Below, one piece after another: positions 1 to 12,700 of a DNA stretch of 64,000 nucleotides (the first letter of the stretch is position 1; every line of letters starts with the position of its first letter). The translations under genes and the position numbers were made by a program. Below the pieces are notes generated by a model. It was not told the DNA's origin. It saw only the letters and a program-made list of their open reading frames with translations, and searched no databases. Origin of the DNA: Membranipora membranacea (Eukaryota > Bryozoa > Gymnolaemata > Cheilostomatida > Membraniporidae); the NCBI GenBank assembly GCA_914767715.1, contig OU612068.1, forward strand, positions 8,372,001 through 8,436,000, written 5' to 3'.

Positions 1-176
1 CTGACTCTGTGTGTTGGCTGCAGTGAGTGTGCAAAGGGGAGGTTAGCTGGGGTGTTTGCATTACATTGAAAAGTTCAACAAATCTCAACAATTTAGTATT
101 GTTGGTTGAATTGTCAATTATTTTTTGCAAAGCCCATCCCATGATTTGACAAGGACACTTGCAGCTGGAACAGTTG

Positions 177-191
177 AATATATATATATAA
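177..191 (+). promoter_or_regulatory. TATA box of the ADAMTS9/20-like gene
   Basis: An AT-alternating run reading AATATATATATATAA lies about 45 bases before the start codon used at 234. With the usual 25-30 base spacing, transcription would begin near 205-220, giving a very short 5' leader. An upstream ATG at 200 is in another frame and would be in or just before such a leader. Positional inference only; the rest of 1-176 shows no gene. Confidence 0.5.
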
Positions 192-233
192 GAACCTCAA
201 TGAAGCTGGATTTCACACACTCAAAAGCCAGGC

Positions 234-3200
234 ATGAAGCTCGGGAAATGGATATTGCTGGGGGCCATGTTTCTCTGCGAAGTTCGACTGTCTGAATGTT
301 TCTTTGACTCTACATTCCATGATCTACCTTCAACAAGTAAGCTATTTTGAGTATTTATGCATATGTATGCATCAATAAGCAAGAGAGGACTCCAATAAAA
401 TCCTGTAGCATGTTACCGTGTCTTTTAAAAAAGTCAGTCTTGCATCCCATGTCACAGCATATATTTTCAGCAATGCCAATATTTTACATGCCTCTTTGTC
501 TATTTTATTGCTGCTAGTGAAGCAATGGAACCCCTTCAGATACCTTGTCATATTTTTCCAAATATTTTGTTCAAATGCTATTATGAAACTATATTGCGAC
601 ATATTGATATTCATACCTCTTTATGCTTCTTTTAGAGTATGAGAGACAGATTATTAAATTAAAAGATGGTGCAAGGACTCGTAGAAGTATATATAAATTA
701 AAAACCCTGCAGCCCTCTACGGATATAAACTATGAATTTGAGGCATTCCAACAAAACTTCAATATGAATTTGACGTTGGACAATCCAGTTAGTGCACCAT
801 ACATTATACAAAAAGGAAATATAAGCTGGATCGACACTCCATATTTATCAGGAGAAGACAAAATAGCCTCCAGCCTAGAGCAATATCGACACTGTATATA
901 CACCGGTTTTGTGAATGGAAACCCGAAAAGCATTGGAGTAGCAGATGGATGTGACCAGGCTGGCATGGTAATCATTAATCAGAATTGACTGCTCTCGGCC
1001 TGTCTCATTGACCCTCACTTGGAAGGTCAAGATAGCCATTCATGCATGCATACAGCCTGCTGCTGTGCGCTGATGATACTCATTAAATAATGTCTAATAA
1101 TGATGAGCGATGGCCATCATGACAGAATCTTCTGTGTTGAGTACTCTTAACATCTCTGGTTTCTCACGCCTATCTTAGTCCTATTCACACCAATATTTTC
1201 TAAGATATTGATAAATGGGTTCATTGCTTCAAATTTGTACCGGCGCTTTGTTGCGCAATGTTTGAAATTTCTGATTTTGTTATTTATAAAATGTCAAAGT
1301 GTTGATTATGAATGTCAGATTTAGACGTGTATTCCTCTGCAGCGGAGATTACACTTTTAAAAATCAGATCATAGCAATTGACTCATGACTCACATAGTCC
1401 AACAACCGCAGGTAACAATACTACCTGTAGTATTCTATATACTGACTTGTAATCCACGCTGTAAATAATTCATTCCACAATCACGGCATGCACAGAGGAA
1501 TTGACTATTCATACTGTTATGCAACTGATACGACTAATTATGTAAAGGACCTTGGTGTAGTAACGTGTAATAGTGTCTGATACTTGGCGATCATAATTTC
1601 AGAACACCCAGGTTGGCAAGGATTACTGGCGTGATCTGCTGTATGTATCAGATAAATCATGCCAGTGGTCATTGGCATAATCATTTATAGTGCTGTGCGT
1701 TTCAATTACCATCACGACAAATAAGGCCCTTTTAATCTTGAAGTGCTCGCCATTGTGTTTTAATTCGTAATGATAGTCATTAACCCCTGGTGACAAAATG
1801 GTCTGTCATTCAAAAATCAAGGCTCTTACCTCCCAACACAGGCAGAGTTTGAGCACTTAAAATAACCTTGAACTTACCTGACCAACAATTCTCTGAATGG
1901 AACAATTTTTTTTTACCTCAGCCTCAAATCTGGATTAACTGGTCAAGAGAAAGTCAAGGAGCTTCAGAAATGAACTTCTATATCAATTGGCAATTCAAGA
2001 TTTAGAAAATACCTTATTTACGTATTGCATCATTTTGTTTTTCGCTTGGGTTTTTCATCTTCAAACAGAATTTGACGTAAAAAGTTTGTTGGAAGCTCGC
2101 CGTTATCAAACATTTTGACAGCGTAACCTTTTTACAGTTTGTATCTGCGTCACAGTCAGTAACGATATAAATTCTTGCAAAAAAAAACAGCAGAAGTGCT
2201 CTCCGCCGCGCTCTGAGTTCTTACTGGGGCTTCCTACTTTAGGAATTGAGACCTTTCATCTCTCTCAGAATACGACTCAAAAAGTACTTCGATTTCAAAA
2301 TTTCTTCAAAACAGCTACATTTGTTTCACGATTTTCAACATCTGAACTCTTTGCACATTATTCGCAGTACATCAGTTAAATTTGTACATCTGTGTCATGA
2401 TTGCGATCCCATGCTTGCATTATCCCATTTTCTTTCTTGTAGAAAGCAGTGCTTCTCCACCAAAATGAGGAATACTATTTGAGACCAGGAGCAGACGGTG
2501 AACATCATATTTATCGGCTGAAGCGCTCCAACCATTTTGATCTTCGGACAAATGTTAGGCGACCAAACCTTGCAACCCTAGATAAAGACAGTGCCTGTGC
2601 TACTGATACATCAAGTAAGTACTGCGATATATTAACTGGACACAAATATCTATTGCAATTCACAGGTAATGCTTGCACATGCTCTTAAACAACAGTCTAT
2701 ATGCTCTCCTCTGAAAACCAATGATGAATAGCAGCAAGCAAGTTCTTCAGAAAAGAACAAAAAGTCCCTTGCCAAAACAAGAGCACAGCATTGTTATCTG
2801 ATGATAGTTTTGTCTAGTGTAGTTTATAATGATCTCTGAGATACCTGGATAATTTATGGATATTTTTGGCTCACCAGCGATCAGGAACACCCTACAATAA
2901 ACCCATTGTATTGATGACCTCAGGGGTTAAACATGGAAAACAGAGAGAGTATTATGTCTAGCTTGCAAACAGCTGGTTTCTTAGGCAAGACTTGAGGCCA
3001 ATCTGTTATTAAAGTGCCCATTCATATCATGCATCGATTTATACAGAAAACATGCATGATTTAGCCTGCTGCAAATGCTGGCACCCTACTTTGACCTTGG
3101 GCAATGTGGGATTCTCGCTTTTAACCGGAAAAAAATTTGAATGAATATAGAAATGACATTTGCCAGAAATTCTCCGCAACCGGAGTTTGGTAATTCGAAT

Positions 3201-3715
3201 CCTGAAATACAGTAGCGTAGGTAATATAACTAAACCTCAGTATCTATCCTATGCAAAATATCGCTGTCTGCTTTTATAAATCCGGTCTGCAAATTACAAT
3301 CACAAGTCTGCATGCATAAACTATGCATCGGCCAGCACGTTATGTTGAATGTTCAGACTAAGTAAACAAAATGTCAATCTGTTTGTTTCACCTGGGAATT
3401 GTCCGATTTTCTTACGCCATGGATCCCGGGCTTTATTTACGCAAAAAAAGTATGAGGTGTAGTAATTTATGTAACAGTGTGTAGCTTGACAGCTAAAAAT
3501 TTATTATGCTTGTAGCGTAAGTTGTCTATTTCTAAGTTAGATTTGCAACTGATGGCCAAAAGCCAGACTTGTATTCCTTTTATTTGTAAAGTTAACACAA
3601 ATTTTATGTTAAATCTCTGATTACAGATACTCTGCTTAATGAACTTTATCCAGTGCATAATCCAGCATGGCTTACTTCTGCCGAAAACCGCCCACACAAC
3701 ACCAGATCAAAGAGA
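234..3715 (+). CDS. ADAMTS9: ADAMTS9/20-like gene: signal peptide and prodomain (exons 1-4)
   Basis: Residues 1-232. The start at 234 gives a signal peptide: basic MKLGK, a hydrophobic core ([10 protein letters not shown]), then a polar region. The prodomain contains the typical segment [12 protein letters not shown] with a following Cys (exon 2) and the ADAM-type continuation [12 protein letters not shown] (exon 3). The prodomain ends at a furin-type site RSKR (residues 229-232, codons to 3715), after which mature protein begins [15 protein letters not shown]. Cleavage here is known for ADAMTS9 at the cell surface; the site itself is seen, the cleavage is inferred. Confidence 0.9.
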
Positions 3716-6700
3716 TCCGTCTCAAGGGAACACATAGTCGAGCTGATGATCGTTGCAGATATTAAAATGGCAGAGTACCATGGTGACGGATTAGAACAAT
3801 ATATACTCTCTCTTATTGCTGTGGTATGCAGACTTGGTCATTTCCTGTGAATTTTAACCTTATCTTGATAAACGGTGGCAAATGTTCTGATCTGTTAGAT
3901 TCACTGTGGCCTCTCTGCTGCAGATTCTAACACATAACTGATTTTATTACTGGGTGCGATTTTGAGTCCTATTCATAAATCGATGAATGAATGACTCATC
4001 ATGTCGAGTGTTGCTCAATTTCTGATCTTTCTCAAGCTCACTCACCCAAGTAGTCATGTGCATATTGTTCCAACTCTGTATTGTTTTACAGGCTTCCAGA
4101 ATATACAAAGATGCGTCATTGGGAAACAATGTGAACCTGGCTCTGGTGAAACTGAGAATTATCACGGATCAAAGAGTAAGTGAGGAAAAGCTTGAGTCCT
4201 CGAGAGGCGCTTTCAGACTTAACCCTCAGGGGATGCGTTTAAGGCAATTTCAGACTGAATCTCCCGCATTTGATAAATAATTCACATAATTTTTCCCAAT
4301 CATCTCCTCAGACAGTTGCAGAAAAAGGTTAAAAGTGGAATTCTTACAACCTCAAGTACATCAGCCAATATTATAATATCAACCCCTGGAATTTCTCGAT
4401 ACAATAAAATCAAGACCATAAATTTTTACCATAAATAGAATGATCTTGGGGATCACCAGGTTAAATTCATCGTAGAACTATCGGTGCATTATCTGTGTAC
4501 GACGCTCAAGCCACTCATTGTATGTCTTTTATGCATTTGCACCCTCAAGAGAGAAATTTTGATGACTGGAAGTGTAGAAGGAAAATAAATCGTTGCAATC
4601 TTCTGTAATTAACTTTGCATTCATGCATCAAATCTATCATCAAATCAAAAGCAAAACAAAAGAAACCATACCAGTACCCTTAATACTATACAACAGTAAT
4701 TATACCAATTGGCAGCTGAATACTGGTGAAACCCGACCCTAGCCATGTACACCTCCATTAGACCCTAAGTGCTTACATTTGCTAACCAGTAGTCTATAAA
4801 TTATGTGTAAACATCGCAGTAATGACACAAGCCAACAATCAACAGTTGTAACTAATTAATAGCTAACAAACAGCAAAAAACTGGATAATAATGCTGTTTT
4901 GTTTGATTGAGCTTCCCTCCTATCAATCCAAAACAATTAGTGGGCACAGCTTAAACCAAGATATCATTAAAAAATGCTGAAGTTGAGAAGAGGAAATTTT
5001 CGAGAGCGGCTTGTCTTGTGTGATAGCATGCTAAGTGTGAGCTGGTAATTGCACACTTGACTTTCACTTTTACACTTGATATGATACTCAAGATTTCGTA
5101 TCTTGAGCTCCGAAAATATTTCCAAACCAATGAAGACTTTTCTAAATACACTCCTACAGTCCAGTAATGGCGTTGGTAGGACCTTACATGGTATGATAGG
5201 TAATGCCGAGGACGATGTTCTGCTTTCGATATCTCGATTTGACCTATCAGACATATTACATACCGCTGGACAGTGGCCTTGTGCTGATTATATCAGCCTG
5301 ACCTGGATTAAACAAAGCCAGCCTCTTGTCATTGCTTGTACTGCACAGAAAACTATGGGGTTTTATAGGGAATCCTAAGTATCAAACTCAACAAGTTTGT
5401 TCTAGAGATTTGAATTCATGAAAATTTATGAATGAAAAAGTACTTGAATGCAATAACAAATTTTACACATGTAACTCTCTTTATTAATATTCTTCAATCT
5501 ATACTTAGGATCATGTCATATCAAAGCCTTTCTAAGAATGCCCAAGCCTTGCACATAATACAGCTGTTGTTGCCCAGGGCATCCACAATGCAGTGACAAA
5601 TATCATCTATTTGTAACGGATGGTCATGTACGTGTCTTCACAATCTGATGTTCGTTTGCAAAACTCTTCTGTTGAATTTGATGCAAACCTGTGTCCTTGT
5701 CTTGGTTAGCAAGCTTGACAGTCAGTTTCAACTGCATCAAATTACCAATTTGTAAAATAATATCAGAAAGACTCTAAACTCGCAAATGCGGCATGGTCAG
5801 CGGGGTCTCATCATAACTCAGAATAACACTTTACATACAAAACCAGTGCAGGGCACAGTAGGAGGGAGGAGTGGAGACTAAATATTTGAGCATTTTACCA
5901 ATACATTCACAAGTGCTATATATTTGCAGGATGGACCAAACATTACATCTGATGCTCAGGACTCATTGAACAACTTCTGTGCCTGGCAATATGAAGAAAA
6001 CGATCAAGATGACAGCCATGTTTATCATCATGATGCGGCAGTTCTGCTCACAAGGTAGGATTCTCTATAACCTATGTGCAACATTGGTGACATTTAGACA
6101 CCTATCTGTTTATCTAGTTATCTTCTATGGTAACTGCACTACAATCTCCCCTATCCAAACAGATTGTGTGTAACATATAACAGTTCTGCAGTGACTTATA
6201 GCAGAGGCAAACAGGGCCCGCTCTGACATTCTCAGTAATTCGTTTAATGAGCGGGGCAGGGCCGGGCCTTTAATTTACAGCCCAGAAAATTGATGTATTG
6301 TTTTGAATAAGTGCCATTCAGTTTAGCGAAATAACACGGGCATCGTAATTGGATTGGATAAGCATTACTATAACATGCTCAGTTGTATATACTAGAGACA
6401 ACTATTTGTAGTAAATTAGGGTATCATTGCATCTAAGTGCAATAAAACTATTGTTATGCTTGGAATCCCAAGTCATCACTAAAACTTGATAGGGACACTG
6501 ATACTGTAATGGTCATGATAGCGTATTGCTAGTATTGTACTAAGAGAGGATAGGTTTTTAGAGTATCAACAATTTTCAATAGTGATTGTTATGGCCTCTG
6601 TGGTTTTGCCCCAGGGGGTTTTACAGGGGGTGTCATGGTCCTGAATTTTACTGCATCGGGAAAGTAGGGGTAGAAAACTCAGGTACTGCTACCTCTCCTT

Positions 6701-9700
6701 AGATTTGCCACTACAATCAGGAAGTTTGACTTCATTCCTGGTGTATAATAATAGAGTGCCCAAACTCATGCCCCCCCCCCTCCGCCTACTATAATGTACC
6801 AGTTATACTTACCTCTCACACAAAAATTGGTGTGATTTTAATGAAATTCTACTCTTAACTCGGAATTCGATCAGGTGATAAAAAGTCAGACTTCAAAAGA
6901 AAAGTTTGTTTAGAGTGCCACAACACAGACATACTACAAAGTTACAATAACCTCAAAAGTAGACTTTAACCGCTCAGGATATGCAAATACTATTAGCCAT
7001 TGCTATTTAGCCATTGACCTCTGTGTTTCCTTACTAGGAATCTGCTAAGTCAAGAGATATTGTGCCATTGACAGGCAATACCAACATTTACCAAATTTAA
7101 TCTCATGTAACGTGCAAAGTGTAAATAACTGGGTACGGTCACTAAACCTGCCGACCTTCTGGTTTATCTCTGTTTGCAGGCCCGTAGTTATAGGGGAGGC
7201 ATGGAGGCACTGCCTGCCCTATAATGCTCAATAGAGTAGCCTTAAAACGCGATAATTGTAACTCCATGTCTGAATTAGCTTATAGAGATTTTCTATTTGC
7301 TATTTTTATCATTAAAACTCCATGGAGACAGAACCCAGAACACACATTAGGAGCTCTAAATACTCCCACCCGCTGTTACTTCACATCTTTGCCTCCCCTA
7401 CTATTTTTCCTAAACTACGCCCCTGGTTTGGTTATCATCGAGTTGAATCTCAATGACCAAGCCATGAGGTTGGGATTTCCTCCCCATATTCATTCCTGTA
7501 GTCTTAGAACATTTTGCGTTAATGTTGTGTAAGCTTCTGCTGTTTTATTTATTGCTGTATACACAATCGGCAGAATAAGCCAAGTTCACAGACTTGTGAA
7601 TTTTCATACCTGAACTTTCAAAGTTATTAGAAATGCGATTGACTTACGTAAGTGTGGGGCTGAACAAGATATGGTCGGCAGGGTGTGTATCTTTGCATGC
7701 CATTATCAAATTTTGTCTATTGGCCTTACTTATATTATATAAACCCACAGCTCAGCCCATATTTCTGTACCTTTACGGATATGTGTGGAATTTTTCTGTA
7801 CCTAAGATGTTTCACCTAGCCAGGCCTGGCAATATTATGGCCCAGCCATCAGTTATTATTGCAAATAATTGGCAGTTACCCCCCTTAAATCAATGCACTG
7901 ATTACAATTTGTCGCAGTAATTGGCACCTTGAGTGCTGATAACTGAGAATAAATTCCAATGTTTATGTGAATGAATGGTAAAGACTGGCGGCTATCCCAA
8001 CAAACTTTGATGCAGCAGACTAAAGGGTTGAGAAGTTTAATTGTGAGAGATGATGGCAAATCCGAAAATTAAAAATATGTTCACATTTTTCATCATAAAC
8101 ATAAATATTACTAATTTATTATAGATATGTGTATTGTGTATTCTCTTCATAGCATAATAATCTGGATTCAAAATTACTGCACACACACTCCTAACCTACA
8201 ATACATGCACTCTGCACCTTGCAATATTCACCAGAGAGCCCATAGGCCTTTATTCTGATTCACCAGACCATCATTAACTGAATTCTTTTCTGGTTCCAGG
8301 GTAGATCTATGTAGATCAGAAGGGAAGTGTGGTACGCTAGGTAAGTAAGTAATATGTTGTCATGATAAATACTACCAAGTGCAGATTGCCTTGGGCTGAT
8401 ACACAACTCGGGCTATCGGAACCTCCGAAAATAGATAGGCCTATGCATACCGATCAGTGAGATATGTGCCTGGTTTGGGGAGTATGTACAGTACCATCTG
8501 AACTGTGAGATTCTGCACAAACATGAAGTTGTTGCGCGCATGATTCTAAATCGGCGTACTGATGGTTCTTAATACTTTCCCATATGGCCTGACCAAGAAG
8601 TAGGTCTTTGTAGTTTTACAGCAAGTTTTAAATGTGTGCAAGGCAGCGGATGGCAAGATATTATCTTAAATGCACCGGCAGACAGATCACTGTGGTGATT
8701 ATCATTCCATAGTGTGTAATGTATACCACTTCAACAGGTTGACTGCCATAATACCGCTCCCTGGCCACCCAAGTATGGAATTAACATTCAGGGGCAGTTG
8801 TAACATCTTAACATATAGATGCTTGAAATATGGAGTCAAGTGCTCTCCAAAAAAGGGGCATATCCTCCAACACCCTGACACCTTATGCTGTGGAGCATGG
8901 TTAATTAGGTAGGACATAAGCCGTGCCAACTGCTTGTAATAATATTAATATTTCTGGGCACCTTCATTAGCTATCAAAAAATTGGGAGTTAGAATGGGAG
9001 CTAAGGCTGTGAATGTGTACAGTAGCACTTGTAAGGGTACATATTACTCACGCTAAGCATGAATATCCCTCTTATGCATATATGATTAAGAGATACGTTG
9101 GTAAATTCTTGGTACATGCACACATCTAGACATCATGTTAGCATGTTTGATGTAAAAATAGAGACTTGCTGAAAATCATCCAAAAAGTAATCAAGGCTTT
9201 ATTTGTTATGGATGGCATGATTTATAGCAGCATACATCTTTTTGGTAGACACCGCCCCAGACTGATCATTGTTAATTTTTAAACTACAAAGTAATTCAGT
9301 GATATGTAAATCCAGTTATTTTATGTAAATGATTGTTGGCTACTTTCTTGTCTTCAACACCTGTGCAAATCTTATGTTTTCATGCTCCTTGACTGATTTA
9401 AAAAAGGACGCAGTCAGAGACAAAAAGGGTTCCTGAGAATAAAATTGCTGCTCCCATCTCTCAATGTGACAAGGCCGGTAAAAAGCTGTCGCGCAGCGTT
9501 TATGTATGAAAAAGGAGGCATTTAGTATATTGAAATGTAAATGCAATGTTAAAATGGGATTATCGGCACTTTAATTACAGAAGTAATGATTATTTCTTGT
9601 TTTCTTTTGTCTTTGATGCAGGTTTGGCAGAATTGGGCACAGTATGCAATCCGAACAGAAGCTGTGCAATAATCGAAGACAATGGACTAAGTTCTGCATT

Positions 9701-12700
9701 CACCATAGCTCATGAGATAGGCCATGTGTAAGTATGGAGTGCAGTCAAAAACTCAGACAAACTTTAATTTTGTGATATTGAGAGTGTTTTGTCATCAAAA
9801 CTCTTGTAGGCAAAATGTAAACTAGATATGGGATATATGGTCTGGTTATCTCATATGTGGCAGTATCACCCATATTCTGTGCTGTGCTGAATGAAGCAAT
9901 GACAGCTTAGCGTTGGGAATTTGACTTTTCAACTGATGACTTTTGAAAACTTCCATATGGTGGGAGACCCAATCTTTGACTTCCAAAAACTATTGCCCAC
10001 CAGCAGCAAGTTTTCTTCATAATGTAGAAAACATTAAATCCCACCTGCCAGGTTATCCTATCACAGAGTACCTATCATCCTATCATTTGGTTTGGTTGGG
10101 CAAAGACTTAGGTTGCTAGCATTTGTCTAAAATATGCCTGTCTGGACCAACATCCCTATATTTGAATGAAAGTGATGCATGTGCAGGTTTCGTGTCTGTA
10201 ATCTGACAATCGTAACGTGACTGTCGGCCTATCAAAGACAGAGAATACAAAGCCATCTCAAACCAGCAAAAGATTTGCTAGACAAAACATTTATGTAACC
10301 ATCACTTGGCAGTTTATCAGTATGCAATTATTATCTCCTCATGTTAAGTACCCAGCCTTATCAGTAGAACATGCTTCGATAGTCAAAAGGACTTACGTCT
10401 ATGCAGCAGTATCTGAATCTAATACTGCATGTCAGTTAGCCTGCTACACATGAAAAGCAGCATTGTTGTTTTCCGGTACCACGGGATCATGCTTGCTGAT
10501 TTTTTGGCAATAGTATGACACATGAGATATTTTCCCTGAACTCGAGCCCTGACATCACTCAATCGCTGATCAAATCTCGGGTTTCAATAGTTTGAATGAC
10601 AGCTCTTGAGCTCTTCATTCAATCCATTGACCTATCAGCTGATTGATACATTTGATGAGAAATGTTTGTACCGCTAGGAATTTCTACATAAGAATTTGTT
10701 AGACGTAACGTCTTTCCAAGGGTTCCCAGATTCTAATCAGTAGGTGCATTATCCAAATTATCCAAATACGTCCCAACAGATACCAGACAGCTGTTTTAAT
10801 CCCAGCTTTTTTCAGCTAAAGCATGACTTGGCTCCTATCTAGTGCCGAGTTATATGTTTTCATCTCCATAAATTCCTGTTATTTGAACTCAAATAATCCC
10901 CCGCCCTGCAATATTAGGCATTTCCCAACTCTTCCTTTTCTGTCTCAACTGTCGTTTTGTGGTAATTGGCCAATTTTGAATCTTTAAAACAACAAATAAT
11001 CATCATCCCAGTTATTTTGTTTGTTTTCCGTTATGGTATTGGCTGTACCTGGCCTAGGTCGGTAAAAGTGCCACGTCATGCAATTTTTCCTTATGTCTGC
11101 AGCTCTTGTTACAACATGATTCCAGATTGATTTAGCCTGGAGATTCTTGATCATGCCATCGATAATATGTTGATATCACTGCTCATGGTATCGCTTATGT
11201 TCTAGAAGCATTAGAAATGTGTTAATAAGTTAATTGATCCTATTCCTTCCTTCTTTGACAGGTTTAATGTGCCTCATGATGACTCAGAGTCATGTTCAGA
11301 GAAAGAAATCAGTGGAGATTTTGTTCATCAGCGATCGTACAAAGAGAACCCATACCATCTCATGTCCTCCACGCTAGATTACAAGTCCCAAACGTGGTCG
11401 TGGTCAGAATGCAGTCGCAGATTCATCACAGAGTTTTTGGAGTGAGTTTGAAAACCCGTATATTATTTAATCACCCGTACATTTTTTGAGCACTCTTGTG
11501 ATTGTGGGCGTAATGGAGCTTTGTACTTCCTGAACAGACCAATGATGTGTCATCTATAAGTGTTACATATCCAGGCTTTTCGTAGGCTGAAAATTTGTGG
11601 CAAATATCCAAAAAATTTCCATTAATGAACTTTTTTGATTGATAAAAATCAGCTAATCGTGTGGTTAATAACTCTTCCGGATGGAAAAAAAGAAAGTCTT
11701 TGTATTTCATTGATCCGTTCCATTCGATCAAGTTATAAGCGTATTAGGGTGAGGCACATTGATAAGTGGAGCATTTTTTATCAATAGATTTATTTAAGAA
11801 AGGTATAATCAAAACGGGATGCAAATGTTCCATTGTAGTCGTAATGTTTCAATTTGCTGTCATAATTTCCTGTATATTGAAAAAGTGCACAGACAACTGG
11901 ATTTCATTTAGCCAACTGGTGCGCCCCATACAGCTCAAAACAGTTGAATCATCATGTAACCCTTAATTAATTACAAAAAAGAAAACAGCAAATCTTCATA
12001 CAGCCCACTGGAAGCTGAAAACAGTAGTTGTTGACCTTGTTTTATAGTTGATAACCAAATCTATTGTTGTCGGTGCCAAATTTGATTTATGAAGCATACT
12101 GCAAACAGCTGTCTTATCTTGTTGAAGCCCTCAAGCTCCAAAACCCCTTCCCCTCAATCCTGCTACTTGTCTGATGGTTTAGCAAACTTGTGGAACAATG
12201 AGAACACTTGTTCCCATAAAACTAAACACAGTGTGCAGCTTACAGTAACAACCGATAAAAAATAATCTGTTGATTCCTAGGGTAATATCACAGAGTAAGG
12301 ATATATCCTTACTCTGTGGTAATATATTGTTTGTTTGTTTACAATCAACAAGTGAACCTGCACCAGCATAGTTTCTTTATTTATAAATATCAATATGCGC
12401 ATACTAATGCATGTACTAATTCTGAAGAATGTAGGACCCTTGGTTTCAAATCAGACTTTGTTTTAGCAAGGAGTAACTCCTTGGTTTTAGTTAGGTTCGA
12501 ATTTTGTGTGGCCTCCGAGATTTTTGGAGAGCACTGTGGTATGCAATGACATCAGACATTCCCATGCAGAGATAGTATTTCACATTTCTCACTGTAATGT
12601 TTACTTGGTCTTTGCTTAGTCTGATTGGTGAGTTGATAAAGCTCTTATCTGGTTGTAATAGTACAGAGGTTGAGTGGAAGGTTAAGGGCATGTCGGCATG

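Noticed and set aside
200-295. ATG at 200 as the ADAMTS start
   Set aside because: It opens a different frame that stops after 31 codons and gives no signal peptide. ATG 234 gives a clear signal peptide and the right phase into exon 2.
2246-2482. Open frame across the acceptor of ADAMTS exon 3
   Set aside because: It is in the wrong frame relative to the exon and includes the intron's polypyrimidine tract.
7224-7532. 102-codon open frame in an ADAMTS intron
   Set aside because: Lies within a probable DNA-transposon remnant, composition is non-coding, no recognisable domain.
12289-12318. microRNA precursor
   Set aside because: A perfect palindrome without a loop cannot form a normal pre-miRNA hairpin.
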